A stretch of 24,576 bases of DNA from DATKXO01 sp035528995. GTDB lineage: Bacteria; Planctomycetota; Phycisphaerae; UBA1845. Every line of letters begins with the position of its first letter. The first letter of the stretch is position 1. The notes below the pieces were generated by a model. That model was not told the DNA's origin. It worked only from the letters and a program-made list of their open reading frames with translations, and ran no database searches. The stretch spans positions 1-24,576 of the forward strand of contig DATKXO010000159.1 in the NCBI GenBank assembly GCA_035528995.1. Reading direction: 5' to 3'. The position numbers were made by a program, and so were the translations under genes. Positions 1 through 8,699 of the stretch are shown here, piece after piece.

Positions 1-93
1 GCCCGCGGCGAGGTACTGGTCCTCAACGACAACTTCTGTGTTCGGGTCAGCGAGATCGTGGCCGGCGGGTCCGTGAACGCACTGGACACCTGA
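1..93 (+). CDS. fliN: FliN flagellar switch protein, C-terminal end (partial)
   Basis: An open frame enters from the left edge and gives 30 codons before TGA at 91-93. The visible peptide contains ARGEVLVLNDNFCVRVSEI, which matches the end of the SpoA domain shared by FliN and FliM. FliN is part of the C-ring switch at the base of the flagellum, where it helps set rotation direction and docks export cargo. The short tail after this motif and the fliO gene directly downstream favour FliN over FliM. The start and most of the gene lie outside the window, so a longer FliY-like form cannot be excluded. Confidence 0.75.
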   Translation, partial: ARGEVLVLNDNFCVRVSEIVAGGSVNALDT

Positions 94-154
94 CCACCCG
101 CGGCGGCACGGAGGCCGCACGACGCACACCATACACCAGAGGCATGGAGGCCTG

Positions 155-1075
155 ATGACCCGCTACCTGCTGATGATGATGCTTGTGGCCACTCCCGCGG
201 TGGCCTGCGCCGACGAGCCTCCGGCCGGATCGGATGCCCAACAAGGTTCGGCTTTGCCGCCGGCGTCGAACCAGGCGGCCGCCCTGGACGCACCGGGCCA
301 ATCCGCTCATGCGGCCGACCGCGCGGGAGTGCCCAACGTCGGGCAACGCGTCCAGCCACCGTCGCCCGCTCAGGCTGCCGCGCCCGGCGGCGATGGCGCC
401 CCAACGGCATCAACCCGGCAGCTCCAGCCGGAGACCGAACCGGCATCAGGGTCGCAACCGTCCTCGCCGCCCTTCGCGGGCGAGCCGAAGCCCGCATCCC
501 AAACGAATTCGCAGAATGAGTCGGCTCCGGGATCGGCGCTGCTGCGCCCCTCGCACCCTGCGCCCGGGCAGGCCTTCCCGGCCGTCGGGAGCCATGAACC
601 GATCCCCTGGTACCGCAACGGCTTGCTCAGCCTGGCTCTCGTGCTGGCCATTATCGGTGGCGCGGCCTACCTGGTTCGCAGGCTCGTCCCCTCCATGCGG
701 ATGTTGAACGGCGGAGCCATCGAGATCCTGGGCCGAAACCACCTGACCCCCAAGCAGAGCCTGGCCCTGGTGCACGTCGGACAGCGCGTGGTGCTGGTGG
801 GCGTCTCGCCCGAGCGGATCAATACGCTGTGCGAGATCACCTCGCCCGAGGAGGTGGCCGAACTGCTGGTGCAGACACACGGCCGACGCTCCGCTTCCGG
901 GCGGCAGCGGGCCACACGCTTCGATGAACTGTTGGACGATGTGGCCGACGATTTCGAGGAGCCGGATCGGAACCTCAACGAGACGGTTCCCGGCCGATCC
1001 GAAGCATTGGACCGCGCCAAAGGGCGCGTGCGGGGATTGCTTTCGAGCCTCGAGGCCTTGCAGGAACGACGTTGA
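155..1075 (+). CDS. fliO: FliO, flagellar export gate assembly protein
   Basis: FliO is a membrane scaffold that helps FliP assemble into the flagellar type III export gate. The 306-aa product starts with a signal-like hydrophobic stretch (residues 1-19). A long, low-complexity linker rich in Pro, Ala, Ser and Gln follows (about 20-150), then one membrane helix (about 156-174), then the FliO domain with EILGRNHLTPKQSLALVHVG (about 190-209). The linker makes it much longer than enterobacterial FliO, and an acidic/basic tail follows the domain. ATG 155 is preceded by GGAGG at 146-150. Its place between fliN and fliP is the classical order. The call rests on the FliO domain plus position, because the linker itself is uninformative. 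Confidence 0.85.
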   Translation: MTRYLLMMMLVATPAVACADEPPAGSDAQQGSALPPASNQAAALDAPGQSAHAADRAGVPNVGQRVQPPSPAQAAAPGGDGAPTASTRQLQPETEPASGSQPSSPPFAGEPKPASQTNSQNESAPGSALLRPSHPAPGQAFPAVGSHEPIPWYRNGLLSLALVLAIIGGAAYLVRRLVPSMRMLNGGAIEILGRNHLTPKQSLALVHVGQRVVLVGVSPERINTLCEITSPEEVAELLVQTHGRRSASGRQRATRFDELLDDVADDFEEPDRNLNETVPGRSEALDRAKGRVRGLLSSLEALQERR

Positions 1076-1113
1076 GTGGTCACCGGGTTGCGGTGATTGT
1101 TCTGCGGCCGGCG

Positions 1114-1130
1114 CCGCCCGCCTCGGGCGG
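1114..1130 (+). other. Perfect 7-bp hairpin between fliO and fliP
   Basis: CCGCCCG and CGGGCGG pair perfectly around a 3-nt loop (CCT), about 40 nt after the fliO stop and 75 nt before the fliP start. No T-run follows, so it is not a standard terminator. It could protect mRNA ends or modulate readthrough inside the operon. A chance GC-rich hairpin is possible. Confidence 0.35.
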
Positions 1131-1204
1131 ACGCGCTTGCCGCCGGCGGGAGCGAGTGGCCCCGCCGCTGGCTTCAGATTGACAGGTGCGCTAAGGAGTG
1201 GCGC

Positions 1205-2035
1205 ATGGTGACCGAGCAGGGATGCTCGAGGGCCCTACGCCCGTTGGCGATTGCTGCGCTGGTGGTGATCGCCTGCGCGGCGACGGTTCGGGCCCAGTCC
1301 TCGCCCCCTTCACCGACCTTCGACAACCCCTTGCAGATTCCCGACGTCCGCAGCGTACTGCCCACCGCCACCGACTCCAAGGGCGTCAGCGCCACGCTCC
1401 AGATCCTCGTCCTGCTCACCGTCCTGACGCTGATCCCCTCCATCCTCATCATGACCACCAGCTTCGCCCGGGTCCTCATCGTGCTGGCTCTGTTGCGCCA
1501 GGCCATGGCCACACCCCAACTGCCGCCCGGGCAGGTGCTGCTCGGCCTGTCCCTGTTCGTCACCATGCTGGTCATGGCCCCCACCTGGCAGAAGATCAAC
1601 GACCAGGCCCTGACGCCCTATCTCAACAACGAAGTGTCCCAGGGCGCGGCCTTGGACAACGGGCTGACCCACCTCAAGGGCTTCATGTACCGCCAGATCC
1701 AGCAGTCCGACAACCTCGAGGACATCTACCTGTTCCTGGAATACAAGCTCGGCCGGACCGTCGCGCCCGACGAAGTGGTCACCGTGGACCAGGTCCCGGC
1801 CACCGTGCTGATACCGGCCTTCATGCTCAGCGAACTCAAGACCGCGTTTGTCATGGGCTTTCGCATCTACCTGCCGTTTCTGGTGATCGACATGGTGATC
1901 GCCTCGATCCTGATCTCCATGGGCATGATGATGTTGCCTCCCGTGCTGATCTCCCTGCCCTTCAAGATCATGTTGTTCGTGTTGGCTGATGGATGGCATC
2001 TGATTGTGCAGACGCTGCTGTACAGCTTCGTCTGA
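1205..2035 (+). CDS. fliP: FliP, flagellar type III export gate protein
   Basis: FliP forms the pentameric core of the FliPQR export gate in the inner membrane. The 276-aa product has a cleavable signal peptide (about residues 1-30, ending near VRAQ), as is usual for FliP. Four hydrophobic segments follow. Family signatures include TTSFARVLIVLALLRQA and, near the C-terminus, PPVLISLPFKIMLFVLADGW. ATG 1205 is chosen over an upstream in-frame ATG at 1097 because AAGGAG (1193-1198) sits 6 nt before it and the signal peptide then begins correctly. fliQ follows after 22 nt. Confidence 0.95.
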   Translation: MVTEQGCSRALRPLAIAALVVIACAATVRAQSSPPSPTFDNPLQIPDVRSVLPTATDSKGVSATLQILVLLTVLTLIPSILIMTTSFARVLIVLALLRQAMATPQLPPGQVLLGLSLFVTMLVMAPTWQKINDQALTPYLNNEVSQGAALDNGLTHLKGFMYRQIQQSDNLEDIYLFLEYKLGRTVAPDEVVTVDQVPATVLIPAFMLSELKTAFVMGFRIYLPFLVIDMVIASILISMGMMMLPPVLISLPFKIMLFVLADGWHLIVQTLLYSFV

Positions 2036-2057
2036 CGGCCTGTGAAAGGAGACCTCC

Positions 2058-2330
2058 ATGGAACTCGGTCAGGCGTTGGATCTGGGACGCGGCGCCTTCT
2101 TCATGGCCCTGGCGACCTCGGCTCCCATCCTGCTGATCGGCTTGGCCGTGGGTCTGGTGATCTCGGTTTTTCAATCGGTCACCCAGTTGCAGGAGCAGAC
2201 GCTGACCTTCGTGCCCAAGATCGCCGCCATGGTTCTGGCGGCCTCGTACTTCATCCCCTGGATCGCCGCCCGCATGTTGACCTACACCCAGGAAATGTTC
2301 GGGGCGGTGCCGGGGCTGATGGGTGGATGA
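2058..2330 (+). CDS. fliQ: FliQ, flagellar type III export gate protein
   Basis: FliQ is the small two-helix subunit that wraps the FliPQR gate. The product is 90 aa, the normal length. It has two hydrophobic segments (about 15-40 and 50-75) and the family-typical SVTQLQEQTLTFVPKI between them. A strong AAAGGAGA (2045-2052) precedes ATG 2058. The gene lies between fliP and fliR as in most flagellated bacteria. Confidence 0.95.
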   Translation: MELGQALDLGRGAFFMALATSAPILLIGLAVGLVISVFQSVTQLQEQTLTFVPKIAAMVLAASYFIPWIAARMLTYTQEMFGAVPGLMGG

Positions 2331-2405
2331 TGTCCCATGCGGCTTGTGGAGTTTGGAATGCGCAGTAGGCGGATGGGCGGCAACGGCGCGCCGAGCGCCC
2401 GGACG

Positions 2406-2447
2406 CCGCAATCGGCAATCCGCGTTCCGCATCCCGCGGCCCGCATT
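2406..2447 (+). repeat. Heptanucleotide tandem repeat before fliR
   Basis: Six consecutive 7-bp units fill 2406-2447 without a gap. The consensus is CCGCATT with variants such as CGGCAAT and CCGCGTT; each unit begins with CCGC or CGGC. The array ends 14 nt before the fliR start, and the fliR ribosome binding site lies just after it. A second array of the same consensus and orientation lies before flhA at 4449-4483. It resembles in style the short tandem heptanucleotide repeats described in cyanobacteria; homology to those is not claimed. Confidence 0.75.
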
Positions 2448-2461
2448 TTGGAGCGTCCCTG

Positions 2462-3250
2462 TTGCCCTGGTCGCTGTTGAATCTGCATCTGCTGCTGCCC
2501 GGCTTCGCCCTGGTGCTCTTCCGCGTGGCCGGGTTGACCTTGACTGCGCCCATGCTCAGCAGTCAGGCCATCCCCGCACGCTTCCGAATCGGCTTCGCCC
2601 TGACGACCGCCGCCGTCATGTTCCCCCTGGTCTCGCCCACCATCCCGGCCGACATCTCCCTGACCACCGCCCTGGTCGGCGTCGTCGGAGAGATGACCAT
2701 CGGCCTGGTCATCGGACTGAGCGTGACCCTGGTGCTCATCGGCGTGCAGGTCGCCGGCATGCTCATCGGACAACAGGCGGGCATCGCTTTGGCCTCGGTC
2801 GTCGACCCCAGCCAGGGCACGGAGAGCACGGTCGTCGGCCAGATCTACGTGATCGTCACCACGCTCATCTTCCTGGGCATCGGTGGCCACCGCATGATGA
2901 TCGCCGCTCTGTTGGACACCTTCGCCGTCGTGCCCGTGCTCGGGTTCTCCTTCGACCCTTCCATGATGGACATGATCGGCGACTTGCTGTCGGCCGCGTT
3001 CATTCTGGCCGTCAAGCTCTTCGCCCCCGTGCTCATCGCCCTGCTGCTGGCCTCCATCGTGTTGGGCTTTCTGGGCCGCACCATCCCGCAGCTCAACATC
3101 CTCTCCGTCGGCTTCGCGGTCCGCAGCCTGGCCGCATTGACCGTTGCCGCCCTGGCCCTGGCGGCCTCGCAGGACGTGCTCGTCGAGGCCCTCATCAATT
3201 GTCTGCAGAGCATACGGACCGCCTTCGGGCTCGGACCGCTGAGCGTCTAG
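2462..3250 (+). CDS. fliR: FliR, flagellar type III export gate protein
   Basis: FliR caps the FliPQ assembly and completes the export gate. The 262-aa product is almost entirely hydrophobic, with about six membrane segments. It shows FliR-like blocks such as FALVLFRVAGLTLTAPMLSS, QQAGIALASVVDP and FLGRTIPQLNILSVGF. The likely start is TTG 2462 with GGAG at 2450-2453, spaced 8 nt. No in-frame ATG upstream fits. Unlike fliP-fliQ, the gap from fliQ is long (131 nt) and carries the heptanucleotide repeat. The stop TAG overlaps the purine-rich site used by flhB. Confidence 0.94.
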   Translation: MPWSLLNLHLLLPGFALVLFRVAGLTLTAPMLSSQAIPARFRIGFALTTAAVMFPLVSPTIPADISLTTALVGVVGEMTIGLVIGLSVTLVLIGVQVAGMLIGQQAGIALASVVDPSQGTESTVVGQIYVIVTTLIFLGIGGHRMMIAALLDTFAVVPVLGFSFDPSMMDMIGDLLSAAFILAVKLFAPVLIALLLASIVLGFLGRTIPQLNILSVGFAVRSLAALTVAALALAASQDVLVEALINCLQSIRTAFGLGPLSV

Positions 3251-3264
3251 GAGTGCTGTGACCC

Positions 3265-4347
3265 ATGGCCGAGGACAAGGATGCCAAGACCGAGCCCCCC
3301 ACCCAGCGCCGGCGAACCGAGGCGCGCAACAACGGGCAGGTCGCCCACAGTCAGGACCTGGCCGCCGCCGTCCTGCTCGTCGGGTCCCTGGTTATCCTCC
3401 GCTTCATCGGGGCCGACATCTGGAACCGGCTCCTGTCGGTCTACCGCGCCGCCCTCGCCGCCGACGGAGCCTCCGACCGCGACCAGCTTATCCCGCTGGC
3501 CGCCGCATCGGCCGTCGAGACCTTCAGGATGGTGGGCCCCTTCATGGGGCTCATGGTGGTCCTCACCCTTATAGCCTTGTACGCCCAGGTCGGGCTGCTC
3601 TGGACCCTCAAGCCGCTAACACCCAACATCAAGAAGCTCAACCCCATCACGGGGTTCGGGCGGATCTTCTCGGCCCGGTCGGTGGTGCAGCTCGTCCAGA
3701 ACATCGCCAAGCTCACCGTTGTCCTCGCCGTGGTCTACCTCGTGGTCAAGGGCCAGCTCGACGAGATCGTCTTCGCCCTCTCTTTGGACTTTGTGGCCAT
3801 CATGGGCCTGGCGGCCCACCTGGCCTTCCGCCTGGGCATCACCCTGGGGATCGTCCTGCTGATGCTGGCCCTGTTCGACTTCGCCTATCAGCGCTACCGC
3901 CACGAGAAGGACCTGAAAATGACCAAGGAGGAGGTCAAGGACGAGCTCCGCAGCATGGAGGGCGATCCCGTCGTCAAACGCCGCCGCCGCGAGGTCCAGA
4001 TGCAGTTGGCCCTCCAACGACTGCGCCAGGCCGTGCCCCAGGCCGACGTCGTGGTCACCAACCCCACCCACGTGGCCGTGGTCATTCGCTACGACGCCGA
4101 GAGCATGGCCGCCCCAAAGGTGACCGCCAAGGGAGCCGACTACATGGCCCTGCGCATCCGCCAGTTCGCTGCGGCCGCCGGCGTTCCCATCCTGGAACGA
4201 CCGCCTCTGGCCCGAATGCTCTACGAGGGCGTGGAGGTCGGCCAGGAGATCCCTGAGCGGTTCTACCGGGCCGTCGCCGAGATCCTGGCCTACGTCTACG
4301 AGTTGACCGGGCGGAACATGCGACCGCGGCCGGTGCCGGTGGGGTGA
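3265..4347 (+). CDS. flhB: FlhB, export substrate-specificity switch protein
   Basis: FlhB switches the flagellar export apparatus from rod/hook to filament substrates through self-cleavage. The 360-aa product begins with a charged N-terminus (DKDAKTEPPTQRRRTEAR). Four membrane helices and a cytoplasmic domain follow. The autocleavage motif NPTH is intact at residues 266-269 within VVTNPTHVAVVIRY, so cleavage between N266 and P267 is expected. ATG 3265 lies 14 nt after the fliR stop with GGAG at 3250-3253. A GTG at 3258 is out of frame. Confidence 0.96.
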   Translation: MAEDKDAKTEPPTQRRRTEARNNGQVAHSQDLAAAVLLVGSLVILRFIGADIWNRLLSVYRAALAADGASDRDQLIPLAAASAVETFRMVGPFMGLMVVLTLIALYAQVGLLWTLKPLTPNIKKLNPITGFGRIFSARSVVQLVQNIAKLTVVLAVVYLVVKGQLDEIVFALSLDFVAIMGLAAHLAFRLGITLGIVLLMLALFDFAYQRYRHEKDLKMTKEEVKDELRSMEGDPVVKRRRREVQMQLALQRLRQAVPQADVVVTNPTHVAVVIRYDAESMAAPKVTAKGADYMALRIRQFAAAAGVPILERPPLARMLYEGVEVGQEIPERFYRAVAEILAYVYELTGRNMRPRPVPVG

Positions 4348-4448
4348 CAGACCAATGACGAAGCGCGAATAGCGATTAGCAAATGGAGCGCCGATGGACC
4401 ACAGCGGTGAGATAGACAACGCGGGTTGCGAATGTTGAGTCACAACAG

Positions 4449-4483
4449 ACACATTCCGCATACCGCATTCGGCAATCCCCATT
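4449..4483 (+). repeat. Heptanucleotide tandem repeat before flhA
   Basis: Five 7-bp units (the first is diverged) match the same consensus as the array at 2406-2447, CCGCATT/CGGCAAT, in the same orientation. The array ends 13 nt before the flhA start. It sits in a 149-nt gap between flhB and flhA that has no credible ORF. The start-proximal position at both sites suggests either a shared insertion preference or an effect on translation initiation. Confidence 0.7.
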
Positions 4484-4496
4484 CGGGACGGGTGTA

Positions 4497-6593
4497 ATGG
4501 CGCGACGACGGATCACGACGAGCAGGCTGTTGAAGTCCTCCGCGTCCTGGCGAGGGACGCTGCTGCCCGTCTTCGCCCTCTCCCTGATCCTGGTCATCCT
4601 GGTGCCGCTGCCGCCGGGGTTCATGGATCTGCTGCTGGCCACCAACATCACGCTCTCCGCCATCGTCCTGCTGACCGTCATGTACATGAACGGCCCGCTC
4701 GAGTTCTCCTCCTTCCCGTCGCTCCTGCTCTCCCTGACGCTGTTCCGCCTGGTGCTCAACATCGGCACCACCCGACTGATCCTGACCAACGCCCAGAACG
4801 GTGTCGAGGCCGCCGGAAAGGTCGTCGCCACCTTCGGGCAGTTCGTCGCCGCCGGAAACCTCATGGTCGGGGCCATCATCTTCGCCATCATCGTCATTAT
4901 TCAGTTCGTGGTCATCACCAAGGGCGCCACCCGCATCGCCGAGGTGGCCGCCCGCTTTACCCTGGACGGAATGCCCGGCAAGCAGATGGCCGTCGACGCC
5001 GACCTCAACGCCGGCATCATCACCGAGCAGGAAGCCAAGCAACGCCGGGAAGAGATCACCCGAGAGTCCGACTTCTACGGGGCCATGGACGGGGCCAGCA
5101 AGTTCGTTCGCGGTGACGCCATCGCCGGCATCATCATCACCGTGGTCAACATCCTCGGCGGAATGTACGTCGGCATGGTCGAGGCCGGCATGAGCTTCGG
5201 CGAAACCCTCACCGTCTTCACCACGCTCACCATCGGTGACGGGCTCGTGTCGCAGATTCCGGCCTTCATCATCTCCGTGGGCGCCGGCATGATCGTGACC
5301 CGGTCGGCCTCCAGGAAGAACCTGGGCGAGGAACTGCTCGGACAAATAACTTCGCAGCCCATCGCCCTGGCCCTGGCCGCCGGCTTCCTGGCCGTCCTGA
5401 CCCTCACGCCCCTGCCCAAGCCGCCGCTGGTGCTGCTGGCCGCCGCCTGTGCCACCATCGCCTACCTCGTCCGCCGGACCGAGCTGGCCACGGTCGCCAC
5501 TCGGGTCGCCGCCGAAAGGACCAAGGCCCAACAGCCCGATAAGATCGAGAAGTACCTCAGCCCCGACCCCATGGAACTCGAAGTCGGCTACGGGCTCATC
5601 AAGCTCGTGGACCGCAAGCAGGGCGGCGACCTGCTCGACCGCATCACCAACCTGCGCCGCCAGATCGCCGGCGAACTCGGCATCGTCGTCCCGCCCGTGC
5701 GCATCCGCGACAACATCCGTCTGACGCCCAACGCCTACATGGTCAAGATCAAGGGGCTCGAAGTCGCCCACGGCGAGCTGATGGCCGGGCATCTGCTGGC
5801 CATCGACGCAGGGGCCGTCACCGAGAGGCTCCACGGCATCGAGGCCACCGAGCCCGCCTTCGGCTTGCCCGCCCTCTGGATCGAGCCCGATCACCGCCAC
5901 GAGGCCGAGCATCGCAACTACACCGTCGTCGAACCAACCAGCGTTCTGGCCACCCACCTGACCGAGGTCATCAAACGGCACGCCGACGAGCTGCTCACCC
6001 GCCAGGAGGTCGGCCGCCTGATCGACAACGTCAAGGAGCGCTCGCCCAAACTGGTCGAGGAGTTGGTGCCCGAGGTCCTCAAGCCCGGCGAGATCCAGCG
6101 CGTGCTGCACAACCTGCTGCGCGAGCGCGTGCCCATCCGCGACCTCGAGACCATCCTCGAGACGCTGGGCGACTGGGTCGGCCGCACCCGCGACGCCGAA
6201 GTGCTCACCGAGTACGTCCGCAACGCGCTGGCCCGCACCATCTGCCACCAGCATCGCGGCGACAGCGGCAAGATCCTCTGCGTCACCCTCGACCCGGCCC
6301 TCGAGGATGCCATCAACGCAAAGGTGGAGCATTCCGAGCGCGGAGCCCTGCTGACCCTGCCCCCTGCCGTTCAGACGCAGATCGTCGAGGCCGTCCGACG
6401 TCAGGTCGAGGAGGCTACCACCGCCGGCATGGGCCGCGTGCCGCTGGTCCTCTGCTCGCCCCAGGTCAGGCTCTGGGTCCGGCGCATGATCGAGCCGGTC
6501 CTGCCCCAGGTCGCCGTGCTGGCCTACAACGAGATCGTCCGTGGAGTCGAGGTCGAAGCCAAGGGAATGGTGACACTCAGCGATGAAGCTTAA
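4497..6593 (+). CDS. flhA: FlhA, flagellar export gate and cargo-docking protein
   Basis: FlhA forms the nonameric ring of the export gate and couples proton flow to secretion. The 698-aa product is full length, with about eight N-terminal membrane helices (residues 20-325) and a large cytoplasmic chaperone/cargo-binding domain (about 340-698). The FHIPEP family signature is clear in EVAARFTLDGMPGKQMAVDA and FYGAMDGASKFVRGDAIAG. ATG 4497 has only a weak upstream GGGA. An ORF of 769 codons on the opposite strand is an antisense shadow. The 3' end overlaps flhF by 11 nt, which suggests coupled translation. Confidence 0.97.
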   Translation: MARRRITTSRLLKSSASWRGTLLPVFALSLILVILVPLPPGFMDLLLATNITLSAIVLLTVMYMNGPLEFSSFPSLLLSLTLFRLVLNIGTTRLILTNAQNGVEAAGKVVATFGQFVAAGNLMVGAIIFAIIVIIQFVVITKGATRIAEVAARFTLDGMPGKQMAVDADLNAGIITEQEAKQRREEITRESDFYGAMDGASKFVRGDAIAGIIITVVNILGGMYVGMVEAGMSFGETLTVFTTLTIGDGLVSQIPAFIISVGAGMIVTRSASRKNLGEELLGQITSQPIALALAAGFLAVLTLTPLPKPPLVLLAAACATIAYLVRRTELATVATRVAAERTKAQQPDKIEKYLSPDPMELEVGYGLIKLVDRKQGGDLLDRITNLRRQIAGELGIVVPPVRIRDNIRLTPNAYMVKIKGLEVAHGELMAGHLLAIDAGAVTERLHGIEATEPAFGLPALWIEPDHRHEAEHRNYTVVEPTSVLATHLTEVIKRHADELLTRQEVGRLIDNVKERSPKLVEELVPEVLKPGEIQRVLHNLLRERVPIRDLETILETLGDWVGRTRDAEVLTEYVRNALARTICHQHRGDSGKILCVTLDPALEDAINAKVEHSERGALLTLPPAVQTQIVEAVRRQVEEATTAGMGRVPLVLCSPQVRLWVRRMIEPVLPQVAVLAYNEIVRGVEVEAKGMVTLSDEA

Positions 6594-7818
6594 AACCTTC
6601 CAAGCCCGGACCATGGCCCAGGTGCTGGCCCAGGTCAAACGCGCCCTGGGACGCGACGCCGTTATCCTGCACACCCGCACCTTCACCCAGGGCGGGCTCT
6701 TCGGATGGGGCGGACACCCCGTGGTCGAGATCACGGCCGCACGCCACAACGCCGACGTGCCCGTCTACGACCCCACAGCCAAAGCGGCCGGTAAGCGCCC
6801 CGGGCAGAACGGAAACGCAGGCCGAGCCTCATCCTCCGTGGCCCCCGCCCGACCTGCACCCGACACCGTTGGGCTCGCCGCCGAGCTGGGCGACCTCAAG
6901 GAGCTGGTCCACGAGCTGGTCCGCGAGACCCGCCGCTCGCGCGACCCCGCCCTGCCCGAGGAGCTGTTCGACACCTATCTGCGACTGGTTCAGGGACGGG
7001 TCTCCGATGAAGTCGCTCGCCAGCTCATCCTGCAGGTGGCCGACGAACTCGGCGAGTCGGGGCTGCGTGATCCAGCCGCCGTGCGGCGCCGGCTGGCCGA
7101 TTACGTGCAGACCATGCTCCCCACCTCCGGCCCGATTCAATTGGCCGACGGTCCCGGTCCCACGGTGATCGCCCTGGTCGGTCCGACCGGCGTCGGCAAG
7201 ACCACCACCATCGCCAAGCTGGCGGCCAACTCACACCTCCGCCAGCACCGCAAGGTCGGAATGATCACCGTGGACACCTACCGCATCGCCGCCGTCGAGC
7301 AACTCCGCACCTATGCCCAGATCATCGACGTGCCCCTCGAGGTCGTCCTCACCCCCACCCAGTTGCGCGCCGCGCTTGAACGGCTCGCCGATCGGGACCT
7401 CATCTTCATCGACACGGCCGGGCGCAGCCAGAACGACGTCCTCCGCATGAACGAGCTGCGCTGTTACCTCGAGCAGGCCAAGCCCCACGAGGTCCACCTG
7501 GTGCTGGCCAGCACCGCCAGTCAGCAGGTCGTCGATCAGGTCCTGGAACGATTCGGCGACCTCGGCGTCAACCGGGTGATCTTCACCAAGCTCGACGAGG
7601 CCATCGGATTCGGCGTTATTCTGACCAGCCTTCAGACGGCCGGGGCCCAGTTGTCCTACGTCACCACCGGGCAGGACGTCCCCGACGACATCGAGGTTGG
7701 ACAGGCCACCCGCGTGGCGGAACTGATTCTCGGCGAATCGCCGGATGGCGCCGCCGACCACGCACGCCCGTCGAAGATCGACCCTATCGGCGAACCGGGT
7801 CAATCGGTGGTGCCGTGA
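6583..7818 (+). CDS. flhF: FlhF, SRP-type GTPase for flagellar placement
   Basis: FlhF is a signal-recognition-particle-family GTPase that helps position new flagella at the membrane. The 411-aa product has an N-terminal region (KLKTFQARTMAQVLAQVK), a variable linker, an N-domain and a G-domain. GTPase motifs are G1 GPTGVGKTTTIAKLAA (from about residue 200), G2 DTYRIAAVEQLRTYAQI, G3 DTAGRSQND and G4 TKLDEA. The gene starts inside the end of flhA, and its TGA overlaps the flhG start by one base. Both overlaps point to translational coupling. Confidence 0.95.
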   Translation: MKLKTFQARTMAQVLAQVKRALGRDAVILHTRTFTQGGLFGWGGHPVVEITAARHNADVPVYDPTAKAAGKRPGQNGNAGRASSSVAPARPAPDTVGLAAELGDLKELVHELVRETRRSRDPALPEELFDTYLRLVQGRVSDEVARQLILQVADELGESGLRDPAAVRRRLADYVQTMLPTSGPIQLADGPGPTVIALVGPTGVGKTTTIAKLAANSHLRQHRKVGMITVDTYRIAAVEQLRTYAQIIDVPLEVVLTPTQLRAALERLADRDLIFIDTAGRSQNDVLRMNELRCYLEQAKPHEVHLVLASTASQQVVDQVLERFGDLGVNRVIFTKLDEAIGFGVILTSLQTAGAQLSYVTTGQDVPDDIEVGQATRVAELILGESPDGAADHARPSKIDPIGEPGQSVVP

Positions 7819-8699
7819 TGTTGGAGACACGTGGGCAATTCCGGATGCGAGACCAGGCGGCTCGATTGCGCGAACTCGTCGCCGGGCACAAACCCTCCGC
7901 ACCCGGTGGAGTCCTCGTTGCCGTCACCAGTGGCAAGGGTGGAGTCGGCAAGACCAACCTGGCCGTGAACTTGGCCATCTGCCTAGCCGCCCGCGGGTCG
8001 CGCGTCGGACTGGTCGATCTGGACCTGGGATTGGCCAACGCCGATCTGCTCCTCGATGCCCGCTGTGCCTACAACCTGTCCCACGTGATCTCCGGCCTGC
8101 GATCCATCGACCAGGTTGGTGCGACGACGGCCGGCGAGGTCTTCTTCGTGCCCGGCGTCTCCGGCGTCGATCACCTGGCCAACCTGTCTGACTTCGAGCG
8201 GCGGCACCTGATCGGCCAGATGCGTCGCCTCGCGGCGTCCAGGGACGTCGTCATCCTTGATTGTGGCGCCGGGATATCGGCCAACGTGCTCTCCTTCGCC
8301 CTGGCGTCCGACGTCTGCCTGCTGGTGACCAGCCCCGAACCGACCGCCGTCACCGACGCCTACGCCTTAATTAAAGTGATGAAGCAAAAAAACCATCCCG
8401 GGGCGATCCGGCTCGTTGTCAACCTCGCTGAGACCAGTTCCGAGGCCTCTGAAGTCCACCAGCGGATCACCTCCGTGGTCGAAAGATTTCTCAAAACCCC
8501 CATTGCCGACGGGGGTTACATGTTGCATGATACGCACGTCGAGCTGGCGGTCCGACAGCGATGCCCGTTTCTCTTGCGGTATCCCCGATGTGCTGCCAGC
8601 GCGTGCTTGACGGCCATTGCGGACAGGCTCACGGAGGGTAAGACGCCTTTACGCAGGACGCGTGGTTTGTTCCGCAGGGTCGTCGGGTTGTTTCTGTAA
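7818..8699 (+). CDS. flhG: FlhG (MinD-like ATPase) controlling flagellar number
   Basis: FlhG, also called FleN or YlxH, is a MinD-type ATPase that stimulates FlhF GTPase activity and limits flagellar number. The 293-aa product has an N-terminal DQAARLREL that fits the known FlhF-activating DQAxxLR motif. The deviant Walker A KGGVGKT begins near residue 40, and VGLVDLDLGLANADLLL follows. The C-terminus ends in a short basic/hydrophobic helix (LFRRVVGLFL), suitable for membrane binding as in MinD. ATG 7818 overlaps the flhF TGA; GTG 7815 is an alternative. An A-rich patch around 8368-8392, unusual in this gene, contains an in-frame A-AAA-AAC heptamer. Confidence 0.93.
   Translation: MLETRGQFRMRDQAARLRELVAGHKPSAPGGVLVAVTSGKGGVGKTNLAVNLAICLAARGSRVGLVDLDLGLANADLLLDARCAYNLSHVISGLRSIDQVGATTAGEVFFVPGVSGVDHLANLSDFERRHLIGQMRRLAASRDVVILDCGAGISANVLSFALASDVCLLVTSPEPTAVTDAYALIKVMKQKNHPGAIRLVVNLAETSSEASEVHQRITSVVERFLKTPIADGGYMLHDTHVELAVRQRCPFLLRYPRCAASACLTAIADRLTEGKTPLRRTRGLFRRVVGLFL

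Noticed and set aside
4440..6749. 769-codon open frame on the minus strand
   Set aside because: It is antisense to flhA, rich in Gly, Asp and Gln with no family pattern, and arises from GC-rich codon bias.
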